A DNA stretch of 47,672 bases from an uncultured bacterium (lineage in GTDB: Bacteria > Cyanobacteriota > Vampirovibrionia > Gastranaerophilales > Gastranaerophilaceae), in contig CAPQCU010000014.1 of assembly GCA_948684385.1 (NCBI GenBank), positions 1 through 47,672 on the forward strand, in the 5' to 3' direction. The notes under the pieces were generated by a model. The model worked only from the letters and a program-made list of their open reading frames with translations, was not told the origin of the DNA and did no database searches. The position numbers and the translations under genes were made by a program. This document shows positions 23,351 through 31,837 of the stretch, one piece after another (the stretch's first letter is position 1; each line of letters opens with the position of its first letter).

Positions 23351-25063
23351 ATGGGATTTAGTTTTAACTTACAAATACCTTTATGGGATCCAAGTAATTT
23401 TATAATGAACAACAACTTTGGATGTTCAAACATGTTCGGCGGATTTCAAGGACCTATTTGGTCAGCTCCTGCCGGCACAAGTTCTAAATCGGATTCTTAT
23501 GAAGAATGGATTAAAGAAAAATACAAGGATGAAGAAAAGACTCAAATCAATACAGAATTCCTAAAAGAAAAATCAAAAGAAATAAGTAAAACAAGAGATT
23601 TACTGGATGCGCAATCAAAAATGATTGATGCAATAAAAGAAGGTAAAAAATCAGACGGCAGCGCTGTTGTAGAAACTGCAAAGCTTGAAGGTGTAAAACT
23701 TAAAGAAGACGGAACCGTGGATACAGAAGCAATGAAACCGAAGAAAAAAGGTTTCTGGCAAAAAGCCGGAGAATGGGTTTCAAGTGCAGGAACAGCTCTG
23801 TCAAATATGGGTAAAAGTCTTGTCGGATTTGATAAAGACGGCAACTTCAGTCTAAAAAAATGCCTTACAAATGTAGCAATAACAGCAGCAGCAATCGGTG
23901 CTTGTTTTATACCGGGCGTAGGTCCTGCTATCGGCTATGGTTTGCTTGCTTACGGAGTCGGAAGCGGAGCTGTCGGAGTATACAAAGGCGCTAAAAAATT
24001 AAGCAGCGCAAAAACAGAAGAAGAAAAAGAACAGGCAAGGCAGGATATCTGCTCAGGTGCTTTTGTCGGAATTGCTTCTGTTGCCGGCATGAGAGGGCTT
24101 GGTAAAGCTTTCAGAACTTCAGGAGCAGCTACTGCTTCAACCTCTGCAAACATAGGCAGCAGGGTAACAAGAGCCGTTTCGAATTTCTGTAAAGACGTAA
24201 CTGTAAATGCAGTAAGAGGCACAGGACAAGCAATAAAAACAGATGCCGCACTTATAACAGCCGAAGGCGGAGGTGTATCCGGTTTCTTCAAAGCCTGGAA
24301 AAGCAAAGCTGTAAACGCATGGGAAAGCTTTAACAGCTGGGAAAAAAGATACGAAAACAAATATAGTCAGGTGGAAAAATCAACACAGCAAAGAATTGCA
24401 AGTATTGATAGAGAAATTAATACAATTAATAGAAGCACAAGTCCTGATAGAGCTTTGCGAAGTTCACTAATGGAAGAACGAAATGCTATGGTAAAACAGC
24501 TGTTTGATTTAAGAAAATTTAAGAACATAAAATCAAAAGCAGAGCTTGATGTATTAAAAGAAACCTGCAGTAAAGATTTCAAAGAACTGATTGAGCTTCG
24601 CGAATGCGTAATGCGTGTAAAAGCAGCTAAGCCGGATAAATACGCATCAGAACTTTCTGATTACATTCCGTCTCCAAATGTTGAGAAACGCTGGTGGAAA
24701 CCTTCAACATGGCGTAAAAATGATTACCAGTTAGCAATCGGAGGCAAGAACCCGGGTAAATACGGAGAATTGGCAGGAATTGCTTTAACTTCTCCTGCTT
24801 CACCGGCTCCTTTAACATTAGCTCAGTGGAATCGCGAATACTCTGTGCCGCTGTTAGGAAGTCCTCTTGTTGAAATGACTCCGGAGCAAACAGAAGCTTA
24901 CTTAAATCAGCTTGAGCAGGAAAAGAAGCAGCTTGAAGATGCCTTAAAAACACTAAATGGAATAGAAGATGTAAGCCAATGGAATCAGCTTAAAGCACAG
25001 GCAAAAGCACAACAGGAAGCTGCTGAAAAAGCAGCTGCGCAACAGCAGGCTACGGTGCAATAA
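23351..25063 (+). CDS. Large Gly/Ala-rich protein with hydrophobic hairpin, unknown
   Basis: 570 aa. The N-terminus MGFSFNLQIPLWDPSN is rich in N/F/G and lacks a Sec signal. About 50-125 is polar and helical. A strongly hydrophobic Gly/Ala hairpin spans about 178-212 (ITAAAIGACFIPGVGPAIGY and YGVGSGAVGVYKG). Further amphipathic Ala-rich helices lie at 230-300. About 330-420 is a coiled coil. The C-terminus has a PASPAPLTLAQWNREYSVPL segment and ends in a Q/A/E coiled coil (EQEKKQLEDALKTLNG...AAQQQATVQ). The pattern resembles the 527-aa protein at 13348 and, loosely, membrane-inserting effectors. An AGGAAAAG sequence is the likely ribosome-binding site. Its 3' end overlaps the convergent U32 gene by 14 nt. 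Confidence 0.75.
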   Translation: MGFSFNLQIPLWDPSNFIMNNNFGCSNMFGGFQGPIWSAPAGTSSKSDSYEEWIKEKYKDEEKTQINTEFLKEKSKEISKTRDLLDAQSKMIDAIKEGKKSDGSAVVETAKLEGVKLKEDGTVDTEAMKPKKKGFWQKAGEWVSSAGTALSNMGKSLVGFDKDGNFSLKKCLTNVAITAAAIGACFIPGVGPAIGYGLLAYGVGSGAVGVYKGAKKLSSAKTEEEKEQARQDICSGAFVGIASVAGMRGLGKAFRTSGAATASTSANIGSRVTRAVSNFCKDVTVNAVRGTGQAIKTDAALITAEGGGVSGFFKAWKSKAVNAWESFNSWEKRYENKYSQVEKSTQQRIASIDREINTINRSTSPDRALRSSLMEERNAMVKQLFDLRKFKNIKSKAELDVLKETCSKDFKELIELRECVMRVKAAKPDKYASELSDYIPSPNVEKRWWKPSTWRKNDYQLAIGGKNPGKYGELAGIALTSPASPAPLTLAQWNREYSVPLLGSPLVEMTPEQTEAYLNQLEQEKKQLEDALKTLNGIEDVSQWNQLKAQAKAQQEAAEKAAAQQQATVQ

Positions 25064-26789
25064 CTGCCATCTCGCATTTAGCACAATCAAATTTAAGCGG
25101 GTATTTTTTGCCAAACTCATCTTTTAAAACAAGCTTCTGAGGAGATTTACACATCCCGAGCGCGTATTTAATACAGTGTTTTGTACGCATTAACTCAGCT
25201 TCACCCTTAGAAAGCTTCGTCTCCAAAGACATTTCACAAACTTCTGCACCGCATTTCTCGTAAAACATTTTTGCCGTGTTGTTGTGAACATTCGCCCTAT
25301 AATCCAGTTTGTCTTTGTAATATGGAGTATAACAAAGCGGTTTTTGTATCTCGCGCTTGTATTGTTTCAACCTTTCCTGCATAAGTTTGTCAAACGCATC
25401 CCGACGAAGCTGGTTAATATCAGAAACCGGCAAAAAAGGTAGTTCCGAAGCGATTTTTATATCTTCAATATAAAAATCGCTCTCACCTGTTTTAGAAAAC
25501 TGTTTAACAAAAGTCTCTTTCATTTTATCAGGATTTTTTGCAGGCTCACCTTCCGGAAGCGGTAAAGTGATTGAAATTCCATCTTCATCTGTCAGAGTTA
25601 TTGCATCCGAAACATTAATTTTTACCCCGATTTGACGTTTTACAGGTAAAGCAAGAAGTTTCTCAAACTCAACATCTGAATTTCGATAAATTACATCTCC
25701 GACACATACTTTCACCGGCTTATTCGGATACACAAATCCGTTTTCTGTTTTGTTTACAAGAAAACCGTTTATCCCGTCAGTAAGCCCATCTTGCGCGTTT
25801 ATTTTCTTATCCGTTTTTATCTTAAAACAATTTTTCTTAACCTCAACAACTTTTCCAAGGTATTCGCCTTTTGATTTTGGTGAGTTAAAGTTAAAACAAT
25901 CTTTTCTACCGTCTAAGAAATAATCCGTAAATCCACGGTTAAAGCTTTTTTCAGGATTAGGTTCAAAGGGGTAAATGCATCTTCCTGATGAGATTTTTTC
26001 AGAGTATTTATCCAGCTCATGCCGGTAAAACGCAGTAATATTTTTAACATACCCCGACTCTTTCAGTCTGCCTTCAATTTTAAACGAAAAAACGCCTGCT
26101 TCAATCATATCTTTGATATGTTTAGAAGCGTTAAAATCTTTTAAACACAGTGCGTGAATATCTTTTGCAATAACTTTGCCGTCTATAGTTTCAACCGAAT
26201 ATTTTTTCCGGCATGGCTGGGCGCATTCGCCTCTGTTTGCAGAACGCCCGCCAATATACTGGCTCAAATAGCATTGACCGCTATAAGATACGCAAAGCGC
26301 ACCGTGAACAAAAGCTTCCAGCTCCAAATCCTGATTTTGTTCATGAATTTCTTTTATCTGTTTTAAAGAAAGCTCTCTTGCAAGAACAACCCTCGAAACA
26401 CCCAAATCATTAAAGAATTTAACTTTTTCCGGAGTGCGGTTATCACACTGAGTACTCATGTGAATTGGAATACCGGCATCTTTTAAATGTTCTATCAGCC
26501 CCATATCCTGCACAATAACCGCATCAACACCAATCTCATCCAGTTTATTAACAAGCTCCACTGCCTCATCAAGTTCACTATCTGTAAGTATAGTGTTTAT
26601 TGTAATAAACACTTTTGCCCAAAACTTATGGGCATACCCGACAACTTCTCTGATATCTTCAAGCGAATTAGGCGCATTCCTTCTTGCCCCGAAAGCTGAC
26701 GCCCCCATATATACTGCATCAGCTCCACAGTCTATTGCAGCAATCGCAGTTTCTTTATCTTTTGCAGGTGCCAGAAGTTCCGTGTACAA
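25050..26789 (-). CDS. U32 family peptidase-like protein (RlhA/TrhP type)
   Basis: 579 aa. The PROSITE-type U32 signature is complete (EAFVHGALCVSYSGQCYLS, about 158-176). Cysteines C166, C173, C189 and C193 are the likely iron-sulfur ligands. The N-terminal TIM-barrel-like domain (MYTELLAPAKD, IDCGADAVYMGASAFGARR) and a long DUF3656-type C-terminal region fit the branch that includes RlhA (23S rRNA C2501 hydroxylation); the tRNA-hydroxylating TrhP is the other candidate. The start codon is TTG, immediately after the TAA of the TPR gene, so translation is probably coupled. The C-terminus carries an extra cysteine-rich tail (CIKYALGMC, CAKCEM). One GGGGTAAAT word, the only one on the plus strand, is inside. 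Confidence 0.88.
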   Translation of the reverse strand: MYTELLAPAKDKETAIAAIDCGADAVYMGASAFGARRNAPNSLEDIREVVGYAHKFWAKVFITINTILTDSELDEAVELVNKLDEIGVDAVIVQDMGLIEHLKDAGIPIHMSTQCDNRTPEKVKFFNDLGVSRVVLARELSLKQIKEIHEQNQDLELEAFVHGALCVSYSGQCYLSQYIGGRSANRGECAQPCRKKYSVETIDGKVIAKDIHALCLKDFNASKHIKDMIEAGVFSFKIEGRLKESGYVKNITAFYRHELDKYSEKISSGRCIYPFEPNPEKSFNRGFTDYFLDGRKDCFNFNSPKSKGEYLGKVVEVKKNCFKIKTDKKINAQDGLTDGINGFLVNKTENGFVYPNKPVKVCVGDVIYRNSDVEFEKLLALPVKRQIGVKINVSDAITLTDEDGISITLPLPEGEPAKNPDKMKETFVKQFSKTGESDFYIEDIKIASELPFLPVSDINQLRRDAFDKLMQERLKQYKREIQKPLCYTPYYKDKLDYRANVHNNTAKMFYEKCGAEVCEMSLETKLSKGEAELMRTKHCIKYALGMCKSPQKLVLKDEFGKKYPLKFDCAKCEMAVIAP

Positions 26790-28073
26790 TTAAGCCCCCA
26801 TTTTAGAGCCGAATATACGTTTCAGGAAAGAAGCAAAGCCGCCATTTTCAGCCTGATTTTTGTATTTTTCGTAATTTGCTTCTACAAACTGGTTTCTCGG
26901 ATCAATAGATTTCAATCTTTCCAGATATTCTAAAGCTCCGTAATTATCGCCAATTGACTCTCTAAACTCAGCAAGTTTTTCAAGCGCAAGTTTATTATCC
27001 TTATCAACATCTGCCAGTTTTTCGTAAAACTCGCAAGCTTTAGTTTTATCGCCTTCAGCTTCAAGAAGCGCTGCAATCGTTTCTATCAAATCAACATTAG
27101 AATCATTAAATCTGTAAGCTGTCATAAACTCGTTAAGCGCAACATCTCTATCTCCGCGGACAATGTTATAGCTTCCCCAGTTCAAATGTTCGTTGAAAGA
27201 GTCGCCTTTTGCCTCATAAATCAATGCTCTCATTTGATAAATCAGAGGTGAATTCGGGTCAAGTTTTGCGTACTCATCAATCTCTTTAAACGCTTCATCA
27301 AACATTTCTTTCTGGAAATAATACTGAGCAAGCAGCGAATGAAAAATCTTTTCGTTTGAATACTTATCCTTAATACTCATCAGGATTTCATATCCTGCAT
27401 CATTTTTACCCATATCAAACAAAGCTCTTGCTTTTGTAAGTTCGCTTTGGGCAAGCTCATACGCTTTTTCAGGCTGAGAATTTCTAATATAATACCCTGC
27501 AAGAATTTCTTCGAAATTCTCAAACCCTCTATCCTGCCTTCCTCGTTCAAGAATTTGTATAGCAGAGATAAGCCCTTCCGTTTTTTCATAAAGTTCAGCA
27601 AGCTTTAAAAATACAATCGGGTTTTTCTCATCGTAATCAGAAATCTTCAAATACTCGTCAATCGCTTCCGTATACTTTGCCTGACCTTCACAGAGTCCTG
27701 CATATAAATACCTCGCAGGCAAAGCTTCCTGAGCATCTTTTGCAGCGTCAATGGCTTTTTTATAATCGTTTCTGGCATGGCTCATCTGCTGCTGAAGTGC
27801 GTGAAGATTGCCTCTTATAAGGTAATATTTAAACTTATCTTCATGAACAAAAATATCAAGGAGCTGTTCATGAGCCAGAATATTAGCAGGATCAACTTCC
27901 AAAATCTTGCCGAAATAAATCTGTGCATCGTCTTTTTTCTCAAGAATTAACGCCAGATGTGCAAGCTTTGTCAAAAGCTCAATATCAGAAGGCTTTTTAG
28001 CCATCTGCTTTTTATACTCGGCATAAGCTTCTTCATATTTTTCATCCTGTTCAAGTTGTTCTGCTAAGTTCAT
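26790..28073 (-). CDS. Tetratricopeptide repeat protein
   Basis: 427 aa built almost entirely of about ten TPR-like helix pairs (for example YAEYKKQMAKKPSDIELLTK, PIVFLKLAELYEKTEGLISA and QFVEANYEKYKN). A short basic C-terminal tail ends FLKRIFGSKMGA. There is no signal peptide, so it is presumably a cytoplasmic scaffold. GAGGT lies 6 nt before the ATG. It sits 17 bp after pth and abuts the U32 gene, forming the run pth/TPR/U32. The context gives no specific partner. Confidence 0.88.
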   Translation of the reverse strand: MNLAEQLEQDEKYEEAYAEYKKQMAKKPSDIELLTKLAHLALILEKKDDAQIYFGKILEVDPANILAHEQLLDIFVHEDKFKYYLIRGNLHALQQQMSHARNDYKKAIDAAKDAQEALPARYLYAGLCEGQAKYTEAIDEYLKISDYDEKNPIVFLKLAELYEKTEGLISAIQILERGRQDRGFENFEEILAGYYIRNSQPEKAYELAQSELTKARALFDMGKNDAGYEILMSIKDKYSNEKIFHSLLAQYYFQKEMFDEAFKEIDEYAKLDPNSPLIYQMRALIYEAKGDSFNEHLNWGSYNIVRGDRDVALNEFMTAYRFNDSNVDLIETIAALLEAEGDKTKACEFYEKLADVDKDNKLALEKLAEFRESIGDNYGALEYLERLKSIDPRNQFVEANYEKYKNQAENGGFASFLKRIFGSKMGA

Positions 28074-28090
28074 ATTTTACCTCATTATCA

Positions 28091-28648
28091 CTAATTATAT
28101 TTGTTTTGTGCTGCCTGCATACCGTTATCAAAATAATACCCGATACCTTCTTTTGCTTTACTCAAAGCGCCTTTCAAAAGTTCAAGCTCTTCTTTCGAAA
28201 AATTCTGTAATACAAAAACTTCAGCCGGAATATTCGGCTGCGGTCCAATCCCGATTTTAAGTCTTGCAACATTTTTTGTACCGAGATGCTGGATTACTGA
28301 TTTTATCCCGTTGTGACCGCCGTCTGAACCGTTTGGGCGAAAACGAATTTTTCCGATTTCAAGCGAAAGGTCATCATATACAATTAAAACATCCTCTAAT
28401 GAAATCTTATAATAATCCATAACAGCACGAACCGCCTCCCCCGACAGGTTCATAAAAGTTGTAGGCTTTATCAAAAGATAATCTTCATAAGGTGTACGCA
28501 GGTTTGTCATAATACACTTTAATCGTGAATTCTCGCGGAAATTCAAATTATTATTTAACGCAATACTATCTATCAGCATAAACCCTGCATTATGCCTTGT
28601 GAAAGTGTATTTGCTGCCTATATTTCCTAAACCTGCTATAAGTTTCAT
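28091..28648 (-). CDS. pth: Peptidyl-tRNA hydrolase
   Basis: Releases tRNA from peptidyl-tRNA dropped by ribosomes. 185 aa from the ATG at 28648. MKLIAGLGNIGSKYTFTRHN places the catalytic histidine at residue 19. MNLSGEAV, YDDLSLEIGKIRFRPNGSDGGHNG and the C-terminal RLKIGIGPQP are all typical. An in-frame GTG at 28666 would add six residues; I prefer the ATG because the conserved start MKLIAGLGN follows directly and AGGCGGGA serves as ribosome-binding site. A REP-like palindrome separates it from ffh. Confidence 0.96.
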   Translation of the reverse strand: MKLIAGLGNIGSKYTFTRHNAGFMLIDSIALNNNLNFRENSRLKCIMTNLRTPYEDYLLIKPTTFMNLSGEAVRAVMDYYKISLEDVLIVYDDLSLEIGKIRFRPNGSDGGHNGIKSVIQHLGTKNVARLKIGIGPQPNIPAEVFVLQNFSKEELELLKGALSKAKEGIGYYFDNGMQAAQNKYN

Positions 28649-28667
28649 TTTTAATCCCGCCTTCACC

Positions 28668-28690
28668 CCCCTCCCGCAAGGAGCGGGGAA
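28668..28690. repeat. REP-like palindrome, copy 1
   Basis: CCCCTCCCGCAAGGAGCGGGG-type imperfect palindrome between ffh and pth. It is related to CCCTCTCCTGCAAGGAGAGGG at 44682-44706; both have the GCAAGGAG centre. Confidence 0.6.
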
Positions 28691-28719
28691 GAGTACGTTA
28701 AACCAATCTATATTTACCC

Positions 28720-30093
28720 CTATCTAAACCGCCTCATGTTTTTCATCATCTGATGAGCCGTAAGCTTCGCTTTGTTTGGATTACCTCCGACCATCTTTTT
28801 GACATCAGAAAAACCTTTCATCATCTTACGCATTTGCTCAAACTGAGATATAAAAGCATTCAAATCCTGTATTGGAATTCCGGAACCTGCTGCAATACGT
28901 TTTTTGCGCGAAGAGTTCATAAGCTCAGGATGCTCTCTTTCTTCAGGAGTCATGCTCTGAATAAACACCTCTATTCTTTTAAACTGTTTTTCGCCTTCAT
29001 GCGAAATTTTCTGCCTGTCGTCTTTTGAAATCTTAAGCCCCGGAATCATTCCAAGAAGCTGATCCATTGAACCAAACATTTTCATTTGTGACTGCATTTT
29101 TAAGAAATCGTTAAATGAAAACTCGGCTTGTTCCATTTTCTTTTCCATCTCACGTGCCGTTTTTTCGTCAAAGACTTCCTGCGCACGTTCTACAAGCGAA
29201 ACAATATCACCCATTCCAAGAATTCTCGTTGCCATTCTCTCCGGATAAAAATCTTCTAATGCATTGAGCTTTTCCCCTGTACCGGTAAGCTTTATAGGTT
29301 TTTGCGTGCAATAAACAACGCTTAACGCAGCCCCGCCTCTGGAGTCACCGTCAAGTTTGGTTAAAACAAGCCCTGTGATACTAAGCTGAGCGTCAAAATT
29401 CTCAGCAACATTTACAGCTTCCTGACCGGTCATAGAATCAATTACAAGCAGTTTTTCTGCAGGATGGAAAACGCGGTCAATTAAGAGAAGCTCTGCCATC
29501 ATATCGGTATCAATCTGCAAGCGGCCTGCCGTATCCAGAATTAAAGTATTAAAACTTTTCTCTTTTGCATAATTTATCGCATTTTGAATAATTGATTGAA
29601 CATCTGTTGACTCTTCAGAATAAACTTCACACCCGATTTGTTCTCCAAGAGCCTCAAGCTGTGTAATCGCAGCCGGTCTGTACACGTCACATGCAACAAG
29701 CAGAGGATTCCTGCCTTCTTTTTTAAGCTTCACTGCAAGCTTAGCTGAAGAAGTCGTCTTACCGCTTCCCTGAAGCCCGAGCATCATTATCAAATTCGGA
29801 TGACCGGAAAAATCCAGAGGAGAAACTTCTTTCCCTAAAAGCTCTATTAGTTCGTCATGCACTATTTTAACCAGCTGCTGGGAAGGATTTACACCCTGCA
29901 AAACATTTTCGCCTTCAGCTTTGTCTTTGATATTAGAAATAAAAGCTTTTACAACCCTTAAATTTACGTCAGCTTCAAGCAAAGCACGCCTGATTTCTCT
30001 TAGCGCATCCTGCATATTTTCCTGCGTAAGCTCTTTTTGCCCCGCTGTTTTTGCAATAATATCCTGCAGCCTGTCTGATAACGAATCGAACAT
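28720..30093 (-). CDS. ffh: Signal recognition particle GTPase Ffh (SRP54)
   Basis: Binds 4.5S RNA and signal sequences and docks nascent chains to FtsY at the membrane. The 457 aa are the standard length. N domain 1-95, then the G domain with GLQGSGKTTSSAKLA (106-120), the I-box, DTAGRLQID and TKLDGDSRGGAAL. The C-terminal M domain is methionine-rich (FNDFLKMQSQMKMFGSMDQL, MTPEEREHPELM, GSGIPIQDLNAFISQFEQM) and ends KLTAHQMMKNMRRFR. GGGG precedes the ATG. It heads the minus-strand run ffh/pth/TPR/U32. A GGGGTAAAT word directly follows the stop. Confidence 0.97.
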   Translation of the reverse strand: MFDSLSDRLQDIIAKTAGQKELTQENMQDALREIRRALLEADVNLRVVKAFISNIKDKAEGENVLQGVNPSQQLVKIVHDELIELLGKEVSPLDFSGHPNLIMMLGLQGSGKTTSSAKLAVKLKKEGRNPLLVACDVYRPAAITQLEALGEQIGCEVYSEESTDVQSIIQNAINYAKEKSFNTLILDTAGRLQIDTDMMAELLLIDRVFHPAEKLLVIDSMTGQEAVNVAENFDAQLSITGLVLTKLDGDSRGGAALSVVYCTQKPIKLTGTGEKLNALEDFYPERMATRILGMGDIVSLVERAQEVFDEKTAREMEKKMEQAEFSFNDFLKMQSQMKMFGSMDQLLGMIPGLKISKDDRQKISHEGEKQFKRIEVFIQSMTPEEREHPELMNSSRKKRIAAGSGIPIQDLNAFISQFEQMRKMMKGFSDVKKMVGGNPNKAKLTAHQMMKNMRRFR

Positions 30094-30144
30094 TTATAAC
30101 CCCTTTATACAACGATATACGGGAATTATAACATAAAAATATTA

Positions 30145-31635
30145 CTATGCGAATGTGTTCATTGTTCTATCTGTATTATCTTTTATTATAGTTTCAATAC
30201 CTTGCATCATAGTATTGATAGCAGACAGTTCAGTTTCAAGATTTGCCTTTCTGGTATCAATTCTGGACTCTTTTTCGTTAATTATTGATTTTTCATGTTC
30301 ATATTTTACAAGAGCTTCGTTCATAAAATCAGAATCATTAACAAGATATACATTGTTCATATTTGATGCTAAATCTGTGCTGTATTCAAAATATTTCTTA
30401 CCGTCAGTATCACTCTGCTCTTCCATAGAAGTAATCCAGTATAAGTTATTTTGAAGCATGTTGTTTAAGTAGTCATTATCTTCTACCTGAGAATTTTCGA
30501 CCCAGCCTTTTTCAGCTATTGCAGTGAAAAGCTGCTCATAGAACTTAATATTGCTTTCTTCTTCAGAAGTCAAAACCTGATTATCAGCATTTACTGCAGC
30601 TTTATGTTCAGCCATAGCTTCATCATACCTTTTTTGCCAGTCTTCATTCGCTGTATACCAGTTCTGCCACGCAGTTGTGTTCTTATCACGGGTGTAGAAA
30701 ACCTCTGTAACAGAACCGTTCATACCATAAGCATTTGAACCTGCTTCATTCTTATACGAACCCAATATCGCATCCAGAACGGTTTGTAAATTTACTAAAT
30801 AATTATCTCCGCTCTTTTTAATACCGATAATACCGGCTTCTAATCCTTGTTTATCTTCCTCACTTGTTCCGCCAAAATAATGACCGTTATCTTTCATATA
30901 AGTCTCACAGGCTGTTTTAAAACTTTCATAATCACTATCAGTCAGATAGTTTTTCATGTTATTTGCAACTCCATTCAACAATGTAGTCAAAGCTGACTTA
31001 GCCGTTCCTGCATCACCCAAATCCTGCCAGTTGTTGGAAGATTTATACAATTGTCCGATATCATAAGAAGCACCGTTAGACATAACATGTCCGGCATGAC
31101 CGAAAAATTCTCTTGCTGTATCTTTGCTGACAGGCTCTTGCAAAATTTTGCTTGTGGCTTTTTCATCTTTAAGAGCATTAACTTTATTTGCAGCTTCTGT
31201 TACAGCAGCTCCTGCGGTTGAAGACGCATTGATTTTCTCTTCAGAAATGCCTGTAAGCTCAGAGAGAATTTTTGCTCTGTTAGACTGCCAATCACCACCA
31301 GCGGCACCGTTAGGCGAAATCATCGCAGCATATTTTGCATACTTGCTGTCAAGCACAACCTGTTCATTATTATTAGTAATCAAATAAGGCTTATTCTTAT
31401 TTGCAGCACCGGGACTCATCAAAGTTTTATAACTCAAATCAGAATAGCTAACGCCGGCATTGTTTGACCATTTCAAAATTTTCGTATTCAATGCTTCCTG
31501 ATATTCTCGTGAAATCCTTGTCATATCTCTGGTAAGCGACATTTCCTGATTTGCCAGCCTCTGAACCTGCACCGTGATGTCATGTTTCCGACTGGTTAGG
31601 CGTAAAAAATTTGTTTGTGATGCTGCCATTCCCAT
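30145..31635 (-). CDS. MGMAASQ-family protein 1, candidate exported filament-like protein
   Basis: 496 aa. The N-terminus MGMAASQTNFLRLTSRKHDI is shared in pattern with the protein at 47589. It is followed by a helical region (25-55) and a long polar, tryptophan/asparagine-rich middle (60-420). The C-terminal coiled coil (about 430-490; KYEHEKSIINEKESRIDTRK, ELSAINTMMQGIETIIKDN) ends in TMNTFA. There is no Sec signal and no cysteine. Conserved helical ends around a variable middle are the architecture of flagellin/hook-type axial proteins, and the gene has a sigma-28-like promoter. That function is inference; no flagellar genes are present here. Confidence 0.75.
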   Translation of the reverse strand: MGMAASQTNFLRLTSRKHDITVQVQRLANQEMSLTRDMTRISREYQEALNTKILKWSNNAGVSYSDLSYKTLMSPGAANKNKPYLITNNNEQVVLDSKYAKYAAMISPNGAAGGDWQSNRAKILSELTGISEEKINASSTAGAAVTEAANKVNALKDEKATSKILQEPVSKDTAREFFGHAGHVMSNGASYDIGQLYKSSNNWQDLGDAGTAKSALTTLLNGVANNMKNYLTDSDYESFKTACETYMKDNGHYFGGTSEEDKQGLEAGIIGIKKSGDNYLVNLQTVLDAILGSYKNEAGSNAYGMNGSVTEVFYTRDKNTTAWQNWYTANEDWQKRYDEAMAEHKAAVNADNQVLTSEEESNIKFYEQLFTAIAEKGWVENSQVEDNDYLNNMLQNNLYWITSMEEQSDTDGKKYFEYSTDLASNMNNVYLVNDSDFMNEALVKYEHEKSIINEKESRIDTRKANLETELSAINTMMQGIETIIKDNTDRTMNTFA

Positions 31636-31679
31636 ATTTCTGTCCGCTTTCCTTTATAGTTTTCCCTTGCTTACTATAT

Positions 31680-31730
31680 ATATCGGCACTTTTAAGTAAA
31701 AACTTTAGGAAATCAGAAAAATTGTTACAA
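31680..31730 (-). promoter_or_regulatory. Sigma-28-like promoter with upstream TGTAACA box (MGMAASQ gene 1)
   Basis: On the minus strand: TAAAGTTT (31707-31700), 12 nt, GCCGATAT (31687-31680). TTGTAACAATTTTT (31730-31717) lies 9 nt upstream. The arrangement is nearly the same as in front of the 527-aa gene (13263-13314). The predicted start near 31673 gives a leader of about 38 nt. Confidence 0.7.
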
Positions 31731-31773
31731 AAATTTACATTACTACGTACGGAGGATTTACATCAAAAAACGC

Positions 31774-31800
31774 TAAAGATTTTTTTTTGTTTGCCGAATG
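31774..31800 (+). promoter_or_regulatory. Sigma-28-like promoter of the large TPR gene
   Basis: TAAAGATT (31774-31781), exactly 11 nt, GCCGAATG (31793-31800). Against TAAAGTTT-N11-GCCGATAA the first box matches 7 of 8 and the core GCCGA is intact. The predicted start near 31807 precedes GGAG and the ATG at 31838. Confidence 0.6.
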
Positions 31801-31837
31801 CATGAACATACACGAGATTTTTGGTTCGGAGATTATA

